Shown here one piece after another: positions 36,172-50,923 of a DNA stretch of 64,000 bases. Origin of the DNA: Tsuneonella amylolytica. GTDB taxonomy: Bacteria > Pseudomonadota > Alphaproteobacteria > Sphingomonadales > Sphingomonadaceae. The DNA lies in NCBI RefSeq assembly GCF_003626915.1, contig NZ_CP032570.1:1302001-1366000 (forward strand). The letters are read 5' to 3'. The notes under the pieces are model-generated. The model was not told the DNA's origin and did no database searches. It worked only from the letters and a program-made list of their open reading frames with translations. Position 1 is the stretch's first letter. Each line of letters opens with the position of its first letter. Both the position numbers and the translations under genes were made by a program.

Positions 36172-36293
36172 GCCTCCGATTCCTCGGACGCCGCCCGGTC
36201 GGGATCGCGGTCGAGATCGTCGCGCCCGAGCAGCCGCAGCGCCATCAGCAGCAACAGGCCGTGCGACAGCGCGAGGGCGAAGAGGTCGATCAT
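36168..36293 (-). CDS. 41-residue membrane peptide overlapping the O-ligase gene
   Basis: A short frame M-I-D-L-F-A-L-A-L-S-H-G followed by a run of Leu (one membrane helix) and an acidic, Arg-rich tail. It has the same M-I-D-L start as the O-ligase and overlaps it by ATGA. I do not recognise the family. Support is the overlap, the hydrophobic helix and its place in the exosortase-type locus. Confidence 0.5.
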   Translation of the reverse strand: MIDLFALALSHGLLLLMALRLLGRDDLDRDPDRAASEESEA

Positions 36294-36359
36294 CCGCCGC
36301 CGGCCCTAGCGCGGCGCGGTTGACGGCCCGTTAAGCCTGTCGTGCGAGAACGCACCGCC

Positions 36360-37589
36360 ATGACCCGTGTGCTCCACGTCCTCGACCATTCGCTGCCGCT
36401 CCACAGCGGCTACACCTTTCGCACCCGCGCGATCATGGCGGCGCAGGTCGCGGCGGGGCTCGACGTGCGCGGGATGACCGGGCAGCGCCACACTGCCGAC
36501 GGACCGCCCAACGAAGCGGTCGAAGGGCTGCTGTTTCACCGCACGCCGGGGACCGCGAGCGGCCCGCCGGGGGTGCGCGAATGGCGCGAGGTCGGCGCGT
36601 TGGCGGATGCGATCGTCAAGCTCGCGCACGACTGGCGACCCGATGTGCTCCACGCCCACTCGCCCGCGTTGTGTGGCCGCGCCGCGATCCGCGCCGGCGC
36701 CGCGCTGGGCATCCCGGTGGTCTACGAGATCCGCGCCTTCTGGGAAGACGCGGCCGTGGGCAACGGCACGGGACGCGCCGGATCGGTCAAGTATCGCCTG
36801 ACCCGCGCGCTGGAGGATGCGGTCGTGCGCGATGCCGATGCCGTCTTCACCATCTGCAACGGACTGCGCGACGACCTCGCCGAACGCGGGCATCCGGCGG
36901 GCAAGATCGGCCTGTCGCCCAACGGGGTGGACCTCACGCTGTTCGGCGCCCCGCCCGCGCGTGACGCGGCGCTGGGCGCACGGCTCGGTCTCGGTAGCGG
37001 GCCGGTGGTCGGCTTCATCGGCAGCTTCTACGATTACGAGGGGCTCGACGTCCTGATCGACGCGATGCCGCGGCTGATCGCCCGCCAACCGGGCGCGCGG
37101 CTGCTGCTGGTCGGCGGGGGACCGATGGACGCGGCCCTGCGCACCCAGGCCGAGGCCTCGCCCGCGCGGGAGGCAATAGTCTTCACCGGCCGCGTGCCGC
37201 ACCGCGAGGTCGAGCGGTACTATTCGCTCGTCGACGTGCTCGCCTATCCGCGCAAGGCCAGCCGGCTGACCGACCTCGTCACTCCGCTCAAACCGCTCGA
37301 GGCGATGGCGCAGGGCCGGCTCGTGGCCGCCAGCGACGTCGGCGGCCACCGCGAATTGATTGCCGACGGCACCACCGGCACACTGTTCGCGCCCGACGAT
37401 CCGGCCGCCTGCGCCGACGCGCTCGCCGACCTGTTCGACGACCGCTCCGGCCGGGCCGCTATGCGCGACCGCGCCCGTGCCCACGTCGCCGAACATCACG
37501 ACTGGGCCCGCAACGCGCGTCGTTATCAGGACGTTTACCAACACCTGTTAGCCCGGCGGAATAACGGGGAGCTGTCCGCCGCCGCCTGA
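36360..37589 (+). CDS. PEP-CTERM/exosortase A-associated glycosyltransferase (GT4)
   Basis: This 409-residue glycosyltransferase of the GT4/GT-B type matches the exosortase A-associated family (TIGR04063-like). It has V-L-D-H-S-L-P-L-H-S-G-Y-T-F near the N-terminus, G-F-I-G-S-F-Y-D-Y-E-G-L-D and the nucleotide-sugar-binding P-L-K-P-L-E-A-M-A-Q-G. It acts on the inner membrane face in exopolysaccharide or protein-glycan assembly. The ATG at 36360 is chosen; a GTG at 36342 is possible. It is divergent from the O-ligase cluster. Confidence 0.88.
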   Translation: MTRVLHVLDHSLPLHSGYTFRTRAIMAAQVAAGLDVRGMTGQRHTADGPPNEAVEGLLFHRTPGTASGPPGVREWREVGALADAIVKLAHDWRPDVLHAHSPALCGRAAIRAGAALGIPVVYEIRAFWEDAAVGNGTGRAGSVKYRLTRALEDAVVRDADAVFTICNGLRDDLAERGHPAGKIGLSPNGVDLTLFGAPPARDAALGARLGLGSGPVVGFIGSFYDYEGLDVLIDAMPRLIARQPGARLLLVGGGPMDAALRTQAEASPAREAIVFTGRVPHREVERYYSLVDVLAYPRKASRLTDLVTPLKPLEAMAQGRLVAASDVGGHRELIADGTTGTLFAPDDPAACADALADLFDDRSGRAAMRDRARAHVAEHHDWARNARRYQDVYQHLLARRNNGELSAAA

Positions 37590-37631
37590 GGGCCAAACGG
37601 ACTCTACGCTCCCGCCGCAACGGGGTACGAA

Positions 37632-39314
37632 GTGAGCGACAAACCCAGCGACAAGACCGGTGACGGGGTCGCCGAGAGGGCAACGGCCCGGGCCGCCGCG
37701 AAAGCACCGGTGAGCGCGCATCCCGCGTTCCCGGCCATCGTCGGGCTGTGGTTCGCCGCGCTGTTCGGGATGGGCAGCCTCGTGCTGCCGGTCGCGATCT
37801 ACGAGCAGACCGCCTCGGCCACCGGCATCGCCTCCGTATGGACCGCCGCGCAGGCGCCGCTGGGCGTGACCGCGCGCATCCTCATCTCGCTGGTCGCGGC
37901 CGCCGCGGGCGTGCTCGCCGGCCTCGCCGTTGCACGCAAGGTCGCCGCCGCATCGCCGGCGCGCCCGATGGCCCGCCGCGCCGCCGCGCTCAGCCCTTTG
38001 GTCTCCGCCGATACGCGCCCCGCCAAGCGACCGATTTCCGCGCACGAGGAACTGGGCGAAGGCGGTCTCGACGCCGCCGAGAAGCCGAAGAAACGCCGCG
38101 CCCTGTCGGTCACCGACGACAGCGCGCGCAGCGAATTCCTCGACTACGCCCCCGTACCGGGCAACTTCGACTATGCCGCGCCCGAGGCCTCGACCGAGCT
38201 TGACCTGGCTCACTTCGCGCAGGAAGCGCCGGACGACGACGAGCAGCCTGCCTTGGAGGAGGAAGTCGCCTTCGAACCCGCGGCGCCCGAACATTCCGAG
38301 CCCGAACCCTTCGAGGACCTAGCCATGACAGCGCCCGCACCGACCGCTTCTGCACCCTTCGCGCGGCCGTTCGACATGCCGCTTGAAACCCCCGAAGCGT
38401 TTGGGCCCGTTGCGGCCGAGGAAACGGTTACATATCAACCGGAACCCGAAGTCGACGCGCGGCCGGTCACCGAGCGTCCGCTCGGCGACCTTGCGATCGC
38501 GCAACTCGTCGAACGGTTCGCCCTCGCGCTCGAAGGCCACCGCGCCGTCGCCGCGGCCCCGGTCGCCGAGGTCCACGCCATGCCCGCTGCGTCCGCGCCG
38601 CAGGACGCCGAAACACCGACGCCGGTCGCCCAGCCGGCAGCCCCGTTCGACGATCCGTTTGCGGCCCCTGCCGCCGCGGCGATGCCCGCTGCCCTGCGCC
38701 CGATGGATTTCGGCGCCTTCGGCGAGGACGAGGACGAGGACGACGAAGGCGCCCTGCCCGATCTCGACCTCACGTCGGTCCTGTCGCGCAGCGTCCGCGC
38801 GTTCGCACCGCCCTCCGCGCCCGCGCCATCCACGCTTGGGCCCGCCGCTCCTACTGCAGCCCCCGCATTCGTTGCACCGCCGGCGGTCGATTTCGGCTTC
38901 GCCCGCCCCGGCCCGGCCGCTTTCGCCGATCCGCTCTCGGCAAGCGCGAATTCGGCCAGCGAGGACGATGCCGAGGACGAAGGCTACAGCTCGCTCCTCG
39001 CCATGAAGAGCCCGTTCGGCCTCCCGCGCGAAGCCGTGCGGGTCGAGGACGAAGACGCCGACTCCGATTCGATTGAGCCGGTCGTGATCTTCCCGCATCA
39101 GGCCGATCGCCGCCCCGCGCCCGCTACCGACGGCCCGGCCCAGGGCAGCGCGTTTGCCGCCGCATCGCGCCCGTTCGATGCGCCCGCTGCGCGGTTGGAG
39201 GCGCTCGACCGGACCGGCACTGCCGCGCCGGCGCCGCGTGCCACTTCGGGCGAGACCGAACGCGCCCTGCGTGAAGCGCTCGAAAAGCTGCAACGGATGA
39301 GCGGCGCGGCCTGA
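37632..39314 (+). CDS. Large disordered membrane protein, function unknown
   Basis: This 560-residue protein starts at GTG. Two hydrophobic segments (about 33-55 and 78-102) place it in the inner membrane. The remaining 450 residues are mostly Pro, Ala, Glu and Asp with runs such as E-D-E-D-E-D-D-E, and look unstructured except for a short C-terminal helix (E-R-A-L-R-E-A-L-E-K-L-Q). The third-position-GC bias and continuous frame support it as real. I do not recognise a family. It sits between the glycosyltransferase and gltB. Confidence 0.65.
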   Translation: MSDKPSDKTGDGVAERATARAAAKAPVSAHPAFPAIVGLWFAALFGMGSLVLPVAIYEQTASATGIASVWTAAQAPLGVTARILISLVAAAAGVLAGLAVARKVAAASPARPMARRAAALSPLVSADTRPAKRPISAHEELGEGGLDAAEKPKKRRALSVTDDSARSEFLDYAPVPGNFDYAAPEASTELDLAHFAQEAPDDDEQPALEEEVAFEPAAPEHSEPEPFEDLAMTAPAPTASAPFARPFDMPLETPEAFGPVAAEETVTYQPEPEVDARPVTERPLGDLAIAQLVERFALALEGHRAVAAAPVAEVHAMPAASAPQDAETPTPVAQPAAPFDDPFAAPAAAAMPAALRPMDFGAFGEDEDEDDEGALPDLDLTSVLSRSVRAFAPPSAPAPSTLGPAAPTAAPAFVAPPAVDFGFARPGPAAFADPLSASANSASEDDAEDEGYSSLLAMKSPFGLPREAVRVEDEDADSDSIEPVVIFPHQADRRPAPATDGPAQGSAFAAASRPFDAPAARLEALDRTGTAAPAPRATSGETERALREALEKLQRMSGAA

Positions 39315-39339
39315 TCCGGCCGGCCGCACGCCCTTCCCT

Positions 39340-39355
39340 TTTCGCACCTGCGAAA
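39340..39355 (+). other. Hairpin downstream of the disordered membrane protein
   Basis: TTTCGCA-CC-TGCGAAA, a seven-base near-perfect inverted repeat, about 25 bases after the stop. No T-run follows; it may be a weak terminator or processing site. Confidence 0.4.
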
Positions 39356-39422
39356 GCCGTGCTTTAGCCGGCTCAACCCGCGCGCGGCTTGCACCGCTCC
39401 GCGCGTTTCGCCATTGCCGCTG

Positions 39423-39466
39423 AATGCGATACGATTGCTGCGCGAAGCGGCATAGCGAATCGCATT
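39423..39466. promoter_or_regulatory. Inverted repeat upstream of gltB
   Basis: AATGCGAT at 39423-39430 and ATCGCATT at 39459-39466 are perfect inverted copies, with a second partial pairing (CG/CG) inside, spanning 44 bases that end about 40 bases ahead of the gltB start. This is either an operator for a dimeric regulator or a leader hairpin. Confidence 0.4.
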
Positions 39467-39507
39467 TTATTGCCGAGCGCCGGTCGCCGCGCCGGTATCG
39501 ACACGGG

Positions 39508-44163
<4,656 letters not shown>

Positions 44164-44186
44164 TGACAGACCAGCAAAACAAAAAG

Positions 44187-44285
44187 CCCCTCCCCTTCAG
44201 GGGAGGGGTCGGGGTGGGGCTTGTCACTCCGCGGCGCATTGGCGGCACAGCCCCCACCCCCGGCCCCTCCCCTGAAGGGGAGGGG
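44187..44285. repeat. Inverted pair of C/G-run palindromes between gltB and gltD (REPIN-like)
   Basis: CCCCTCCCC-TTCA-GGGGAGGGG (44187-44208) is followed by its inverted partner CCCCTCCCC-TGAA-GGGGAGGGG (44264-44285). Further matching flanks include GGTCGGGGTGGGGC against CCCCCACCCCCGG. The pair lies wholly in the gltB-gltD gap; its last arm runs into the gltD ribosome site. Confidence 0.85.
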
Positions 44286-44287
44286 AG
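44282..44287 (+). promoter_or_regulatory. gltD ribosome binding site contributed by the palindrome
   Basis: GGGGAG, partly the last arm of the second palindrome, sits three bases before the ATG; GGAGGGG overlapping it lies at a more usual distance. The repeat therefore supplies the Shine-Dalgarno sequence. Confidence 0.6.
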
Positions 44288-44290
44288 ATA

Positions 44291-45727
<1,437 letters not shown>

Positions 45728-45781
45728 GCGCTTGCCGAATCGGATCGTATCGCTTCTCTTCACCGGGAGAGGAGATTGCCC

Positions 45782-46561
45782 GTGAGCTACAAACCCTTCG
45801 ACCTCAGCGGCAAGGTCGCGCTCGTTACCGGGGGCAATTCGGGGATCGGCCTCGGCATGGCGGAAGGGCTCGCGGCGGCGGGTGCGGACGTGGCGATTTG
45901 GGGGCGCAACGAAGCCAAGAACGCCGCTGCGCTCGAAGCCTTGAAGAAGCACGGCACGCGGGTCGAGGCCCTGGCGGTCGACGTGTCGGACGAGACGGCG
46001 GTGATCGATGCGACCGCCGAGGTCCTTTCCCGCCTTGGCCGGATCGACACCTGCATCGCCAACGCAGGCGTCGGCGGCGGCGCGCCGCTGGCCGAGCAGA
46101 CGACCGAAGCGTGGCGCAAGGTCACCACGGTCAACCTCGACGCGGTGTTCTGGACCTGGCGCGAGGCGACGAAGCACATGATCGCGCGGGCCGAGACCGG
46201 CGATGCGGGCGGCTCGCTCCTCGTCACCTCCAGCGTCTCGGCCATCCACGGCGCGCCGCGCAACCAGGCCTACGCCGCGACGAAGGCCGCGGTCCTCGCC
46301 ATGGCGCGCGGGACCGCGGTCGAGCTTGCCCGCTACGGCATCCGCGCGAATGCCGTGCTGCCGGGCTGGATCGCCACCGAAATGACCGAGCGCCTGCAAT
46401 CGTGGGACGCCTTCACCGACAAGGCGATCGGGCGCGTGCCCATGCGCCGCTGGGGCGAAGGCGAAGATTTCGCCGGCATCGCGGTCTACTTCGCGTCGGA
46501 CGCCAGCCGCTTCCACACCGGCGATTCGGTGGTGATCGACGGCGGGTATTCGATCTACTAG
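45782..46561 (+). CDS. Short-chain dehydrogenase/reductase (SDR)
   Basis: This 259-residue classical SDR has the cofactor motif T-G-G-N-S-G-I-G-L-G, N-A-G-V-G-G-G, the catalytic Ser in V-T-S-S-V-S-A and Y-A-A-T-K, and ends G-D-S-V-V-I-D-G-G-Y. The start chosen is GTG (M-S-Y-K-P-F-D-L-S-G), with GGAGAGGAG upstream; TTG at 45776 is an in-frame alternative two codons earlier. Its stop overlaps the convergent small lipoprotein gene by four bases. The substrate is unknown. Confidence 0.9.
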   Translation: MSYKPFDLSGKVALVTGGNSGIGLGMAEGLAAAGADVAIWGRNEAKNAAALEALKKHGTRVEALAVDVSDETAVIDATAEVLSRLGRIDTCIANAGVGGGAPLAEQTTEAWRKVTTVNLDAVFWTWREATKHMIARAETGDAGGSLLVTSSVSAIHGAPRNQAYAATKAAVLAMARGTAVELARYGIRANAVLPGWIATEMTERLQSWDAFTDKAIGRVPMRRWGEGEDFAGIAVYFASDASRFHTGDSVVIDGGYSIY

Positions 46562-46734
46562 CCCGCGGGAGCTGGCGCAGGCTCGTCTTCCCCGAGCGAG
46601 CCGAACCCCGGCGCGGTATCACGCATCACCGTGTCGGCGGCGATCTGCTCCATGTCGTAGCGGACCGAGCGCGGCGCCTGCGCCCCGCAGGCGGTGCAGG
46701 CGGCTATCATTACGAGAAGAGCCGGAATGCGCAT
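46558..46734 (-). CDS. Small lipoprotein (58 residues)
   Basis: A short frame begins with M-R-I-P-A-L-L-V-M-I and a Cys at A-A-C / T-A-C-G, consistent with a lipoprotein signal and lipobox. A tail follows with R-Y-D-M-E-Q-I-A-A-D-T-V-M and a Pro/Ala-rich end. Its stop overlaps the SDR stop tail to tail. No known function; support is the signal and the frame. Confidence 0.55.
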   Translation of the reverse strand: MRIPALLVMIAACTACGAQAPRSVRYDMEQIAADTVMRDTAPGFGSLGEDEPAPAPAG

Positions 46735-46782
46735 CCGGTCGCCCTACGCGAACGCTGATGAGCGAAGCGTGTCGCGCGATGG

Positions 46783-47496
46783 TTAAGGGAGCGGCAGGGA
46801 CGCGGGCGCTTCGTCCAGCCGCCAGTCGATCTCGCCCCGCCCGTGTTCGCGCAGGAAAGCGTTGGCCCGGCTGAACGGGCGGGAGCCGAAAAACCCGCGA
46901 TGCGCCGACAGCGGGCTGGGGTGCGGGCTGCGGATCACGAGGTGGCGCGTGCCCTCGCCGAGATCGGCGATGCGGGCGGCCTTGGCCTGCGCCTGGCTTC
47001 CCCACAGGATGAAGACCGAAGGCTCGGCACGCGCGGCGACGGCGGCGACGGCTGCGTCGGTCACCGCCTCCCACCCCAGTCCGGCATGGCTCCCCGCGCG
47101 CCCCGCCTCGACCGTCAGGCTGGTGTTGAGCAGCAGGACGCCCTGCTCCGCCCAGTGCGTCAGGTCGCCGCCTCCCGTCGGCGGCAGCCCGAGATCGGCG
47201 GTCAGCTCCTTGGCGATATTGCGCAGGCTCGGCGGCGGGCGCATTCCCGGCGGGACCGAGAACGCGAGACCCATCGCCTGCTCCGGTCCGTGATAGGGGT
47301 CCTGGCCCAGAATCACGACCCGCACCCGGTCGAGCGGCGTGAGCTCGAACGCGCGCAGCCGGTCGCCATACGGCGGATAGATCGCGGTGCCCGCCGCCTC
47401 GTCGGCCGCCAGCCTCCGGACGAGCGCCTGCGCCCCGGGCGCGGCCAGCGCCGGGCCGATCGCCGCGCGCCAGCTTGGGGCAAGTGCTTCGTCCAT
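46783..47496 (-). CDS. ung: Uracil-DNA glycosylase
   Basis: This 237-residue family 1 UDG removes uracil from DNA. The water-activating loop G-Q-D-P-Y-H has D66, followed by L-L-L-N-T-S-L-T-V, and the minor-groove loop H-P-S-P-L-S-A-H-R-G carries the catalytic His. The length and motif order fit the family. The last gene before it on this strand is the small lipoprotein, about 50 bases away on the downstream side. Confidence 0.96.
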   Translation of the reverse strand: MDEALAPSWRAAIGPALAAPGAQALVRRLAADEAAGTAIYPPYGDRLRAFELTPLDRVRVVILGQDPYHGPEQAMGLAFSVPPGMRPPPSLRNIAKELTADLGLPPTGGGDLTHWAEQGVLLLNTSLTVEAGRAGSHAGLGWEAVTDAAVAAVAARAEPSVFILWGSQAQAKAARIADLGEGTRHLVIRSPHPSPLSAHRGFFGSRPFSRANAFLREHGRGEIDWRLDEAPASLPLP

Positions 47497-47582
47497 CGCG
47501 GCGCAAGGAATTAGGCGGCGGGCGCGGGAGCCGCCAGCGCCCCTTTCCCTCTATCCCCGATGCGCCTAAGGGCGAGGCCTCT

Positions 47583-48203
47583 ATGACAGTTCATTTCCAC
47601 GAAGAAGACCTGCCCGACGGCCTCCTGTTCGCCGACGGCCCGATCGCGGTCGACACCGAGACGCTCGGCCTCATCACCCACCGCGACCGGCTGTGCGTGG
47701 TCCAGCTTTCCGACGGGCACGGCGACGAGCACCTCGTGCGCTTCGGCCCGGGATCGAGCTACGACGCGCCGAACCTCAAGGCGCTGCTGGGCGATCCGAA
47801 CCGGCTCAAGCTCTACCACTATGCGCGCTTCGATATCGCCGCGATCCTGTTCTACCTCGGCGTCGAAGCCTCGCCGGTGTTCTGCACCAAGATCGCGAGC
47901 AAGCTGACCCGCACTTACACCGACCGGCACGGGCTCAAGAACCTCGTGTCCGAACTGCTCGCCGCCGACATTTCCAAGCAGCAGCAGCTTTCCGACTGGG
48001 GCGCGCCCGAACTGACCGAGGCGCAGCGCGAATACGCCGCCAGCGACGTGCGCTATCTCCACCGCCTGCGCGAAGTGCTCGTCGCTCGGCTGGAGCGCGA
48101 GCATCGCACCGCGATGGCACAGGCGTGCTTCGATTTCCTGCCCACCCGCGCGCGGCTCGATCTCGCCGGATGGGCGGACAAGGATATATTCAGCCACGAT
48201 TAG
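47583..48203 (+). CDS. rnd: Ribonuclease D-like 3'-5' exonuclease
   Basis: This 206-residue DEDDy exonuclease has V-D-T-E-T at residues 23-27 (D24/E26), H-Y-A-R-F-D and Y-A-A-S-D-V-R-Y-L with the final Asp. It lacks the HRDC domains of full-length RNase D, so it is the short form common in alphaproteobacteria, probably acting on tRNA or other RNA 3' ends. GGGCGAGG precedes the ATG. It is transcribed ahead of lptC. Confidence 0.9.
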   Translation: MTVHFHEEDLPDGLLFADGPIAVDTETLGLITHRDRLCVVQLSDGHGDEHLVRFGPGSSYDAPNLKALLGDPNRLKLYHYARFDIAAILFYLGVEASPVFCTKIASKLTRTYTDRHGLKNLVSELLAADISKQQQLSDWGAPELTEAQREYAASDVRYLHRLREVLVARLEREHRTAMAQACFDFLPTRARLDLAGWADKDIFSHD

Positions 48204-48228
48204 GCTGCTGGTGCGTTAGGTTGCCGAG

Positions 48229-48894
48229 ATGACCATGTCCCCCCGCATCGAAACGCAGGAAGCGAAGGCGCTGCGCAGTTCGCGCCAGCGCTTCGCCGCG
48301 CCCGGCGGCAGCCACGATCGCATCGTCTCGCTGCTGGCCAAGGTGCTGCCGATGGGCGTCGGCGTGATCGCCGCGCTGATGATCGTCACGCCCCTGAGCC
48401 CGCGCGGCGAGGTGAGCTTTCTGCTCGACCGCAACAAGGTGGCGGTGATCGCCGAGCGGCTGCGGGTCGACAACGCGATGTACCGCGGTTCCGACACCGA
48501 CGGCCGGCCGTTCTCGCTGACCGCCGGAGAGGCTGTCCAGCAGTCGAGCGCCGAAGGCATCGTGCGGATGCAGGACCTCGTGGCGCGCATCCTGCTGCGC
48601 GGGGGGCCGGCCGCGGTCACCGCCAAGGCGGGGCAGTACGATATCGAGGACGAACAGATCGCCGCACCCGGCGGGGTCCTCGTGACCGCCGCCGACGGCT
48701 ACCGCATGATGACCCGCGGCGTCTCGGTCGACCTGCCGAACAAGCGGCTGGTGGGATCGGACGGGGTCAGCGGCTCGGTCCCCGCCGGCACGTTCAGCGC
48801 CAACCGGCTCGAGGCCGATCTCGACGCGCGCACCGTCACCCTTGCCGGCAACGCCCGGCTGCGCATGGAACCCGGCAAGCTGAGGATGCCCTGA
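48229..48894 (+). CDS. lptC: LPS export periplasmic membrane protein LptC
   Basis: This 221-residue protein has one N-terminal membrane helix (about 37-56) and a periplasmic beta-jellyroll with repeated short strands (F-S-L-T-A-G-E-A-V, M-Q-D-L-V-A-R-I, Y-D-I-E-D-E-Q-I-A). LptC links the LptBFG transporter to LptA in lipopolysaccharide export. It overlaps lptA (TGATG), supporting the call. Confidence 0.88.
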   Translation: MTMSPRIETQEAKALRSSRQRFAAPGGSHDRIVSLLAKVLPMGVGVIAALMIVTPLSPRGEVSFLLDRNKVAVIAERLRVDNAMYRGSDTDGRPFSLTAGEAVQQSSAEGIVRMQDLVARILLRGGPAAVTAKAGQYDIEDEQIAAPGGVLVTAADGYRMMTRGVSVDLPNKRLVGSDGVSGSVPAGTFSANRLEADLDARTVTLAGNARLRMEPGKLRMP

Positions 48895-49448
48895 TGAACC
48901 GTCACGTTTCCACCGCCATGAAGTCGGCCGTGCTGGGCTTCGCGGGCACCGCCGCCGCACTGGCGGGCATGGGCGCCTACGCCCAGGCGATCGCCGGGCA
49001 CAACTCGAACGCGCCGGTCAACTACGCCGCCGACCGGATCGAGCTGCAGGACCGGCAGAACCGCGTGATCCTGTCGGGCGGGGTCGACATCACCCAGGCC
49101 GGCCTCCGGCTGCAGGCCGCGCGCACGCAGGTGAACTACACCGATGCTGGCAGCCTCAAGATCCAGCGCATCACCGCTACCGGAGGGGTCACCGTCAGCC
49201 GCGGCAACGAGCGCGCGGCGGGCGAGGTGGCGGTCTACGACTTCAACCGGCGGGTCATCACGATGGCCGGCAACGTCCGCCTCAACCGCGGCGGCGATAC
49301 ATTGAACGGCGGGCGGCTGGTGATCGACCTCAAGAGCGGGGTGTCGAGCGTCGACGGCCGTGCCAACGGGTCGTCGTCGGTCACCGGCAACGTCCAGTCG
49401 AGCGGCAGCGGGCGGGTCAGCGGCTCGTTCAGCGTGCCGGAGAACTGA
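48894..49448 (+). CDS. lptA: LPS export periplasmic bridge protein LptA (OstA-like)
   Basis: This 184-residue protein has an N-terminal export signal (about 1-31) and an OstA-type beta-jellyroll with A-A-D-R-I-E-L-Q-D-R-Q-N and V-R-L-N-R-G-G-D-T-L-N-G. It forms the periplasmic bridge that carries LPS to LptDE. It starts one base into the lptC stop. lptB is not in the window. Confidence 0.9.
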   Translation: MNRHVSTAMKSAVLGFAGTAAALAGMGAYAQAIAGHNSNAPVNYAADRIELQDRQNRVILSGGVDITQAGLRLQAARTQVNYTDAGSLKIQRITATGGVTVSRGNERAAGEVAVYDFNRRVITMAGNVRLNRGGDTLNGGRLVIDLKSGVSSVDGRANGSSSVTGNVQSSGSGRVSGSFSVPEN

Positions 49449-49459
49449 AGGCCGGGCGG

Positions 49460-50848
49460 CTAGAACGCGCGGGGGTGGACGATCACCCCCAGCGTGCGCA
49501 CGATGATCCACAGGTCGCCCCTCAGTGACCAGTTGCGGATGTATTCCAGATCGGCGCCCAGCCGATCGGTGAGATCGATCTCGCGATCGGTTGCCCCGCG
49601 ATAGCCACGAATCTGCGCGAGGCCCGTCACGCCGGGCTTCAACGCGTGACGGTTCCAGTAGGCCCGGTCGACGTCCCAGAACAGCTTGTCGCCCGCCTGG
49701 CTGCCGAGCGCGTGCGGACGCGGGCCGACGAGGCTCATGTCGCCCTTGATGACGTTGAGCAGCTGCGGGAGTTCGTCGATACTGGTCCGGCGGATGAAGC
49801 GGCCCACCCGGGTCACTCGGTCGTCGCCGGGCGAGGCGGAGCGGTTGCCGGCCGCATCGGTCCGATGGACCCGCATAGAGCGGAACTTGAGCACGTCGAA
49901 GAACCGGTTCCCCCGGCCGAGCCGTCGCTGGCGGAACAGCACCGGCCCGCGGTCCTCCAGCCTGATCGCAAGCGCGACCAGCAGGAGGAGAGGCGACAGG
50001 ATCACCAGCCCAAGGACCGACAGCACCGTATCGAACCCGCGCTTCAGCACCCGCTGGCGCATCCCGAGCGGGCCGTTCGAGACGACCAGCGAGCGCCAGC
50101 CGTCCTCCACCACCAGTCCGATCGGCTGCAGATCGCCCAGCCGGTCGGTCACCAGCTCTCCCTTCACCCCGGCGCCGCGAAGGGCCGCCGCCCATGGCAG
50201 TCGGTCGTCGAGCGGACAGCTGACGATGACCCGGTCCATGTTGGCCATGAACCGGCCCAGCCGGTCGAGGGCGTGCGGATCGCCGGTATCGGGCGCGATG
50301 CCGTGCTCCAGGGCATTCAAGCGGATCGCGCTCGCGAGCGAAATGTCGGGCCCGCCCGCGTCGATCAGCAGGACATTCGTCGTCCCGCTGCGCCACTGTC
50401 GCGCGATCGAGGCCGCCAGCACGGCGCGGCTGGCGACGATCAGCGCAGCGGCACCGCCGATGCCGATCGTGAACACGACGCGCGAAAAGGTCGCGGTGAC
50501 TTTCGCGTAGAAAGTGATGAAAATCAGCAGCGCCGCGGCCAGCGCCAGGGCCACGATCGCCCGCCCGGCGGCATAGCGCCAGCTTTGCAGCGCGTGGATC
50601 GAATAGGCCCGCTGCTGCAGGGCGAGCGTGAGGTAGAGCGGCAGCAGCAACTGCGCCTCGAGCAGCGATGTCTGGTCCGGTTCGAAATCGAGATAAATCC
50701 GGCCCGCCACGAAGAACGCGCCGACGATCAGCGCGATATCGACGACGACCATGAGAAGGTACAGCCGCAGCCGGCGGCGCTCGCGCGACGGCACGAGGGC
50801 CACGGCCGCCGTGCGCATATCGGCATCGTGAGGCGGCAGCTGGCCCAT
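49460..50848 (-). CDS. Polyprenyl glycosylphosphotransferase (undecaprenyl-phosphate sugar transferase)
   Basis: This 462-residue protein has four N-terminal helices and a central variable part, then the bacterial sugar transferase domain (about 265-462): [36 protein letters not shown] and K-P-G-V-T-G-L-A-Q. It loads the first sugar of an exopolysaccharide repeat onto undecaprenyl phosphate. It may work with the XrtA-type glycan genes at 34.8-37.6 kb. It is convergent with lptA. Confidence 0.88.
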   Translation of the reverse strand: MGQLPPHDADMRTAAVALVPSRERRRLRLYLLMVVVDIALIVGAFFVAGRIYLDFEPDQTSLLEAQLLLPLYLTLALQQRAYSIHALQSWRYAAGRAIVALALAAALLIFITFYAKVTATFSRVVFTIGIGGAAALIVASRAVLAASIARQWRSGTTNVLLIDAGGPDISLASAIRLNALEHGIAPDTGDPHALDRLGRFMANMDRVIVSCPLDDRLPWAAALRGAGVKGELVTDRLGDLQPIGLVVEDGWRSLVVSNGPLGMRQRVLKRGFDTVLSVLGLVILSPLLLLVALAIRLEDRGPVLFRQRRLGRGNRFFDVLKFRSMRVHRTDAAGNRSASPGDDRVTRVGRFIRRTSIDELPQLLNVIKGDMSLVGPRPHALGSQAGDKLFWDVDRAYWNRHALKPGVTGLAQIRGYRGATDREIDLTDRLGADLEYIRNWSLRGDLWIIVRTLGVIVHPRAF

Positions 50849-50923
50849 CGGTGGAAAGCGACCCTTTTCCGGTTCCCGGCCTGCTGCACTGCGGGAGCCG
50901 GATTTTCAAGGCCTGTGAACGAT

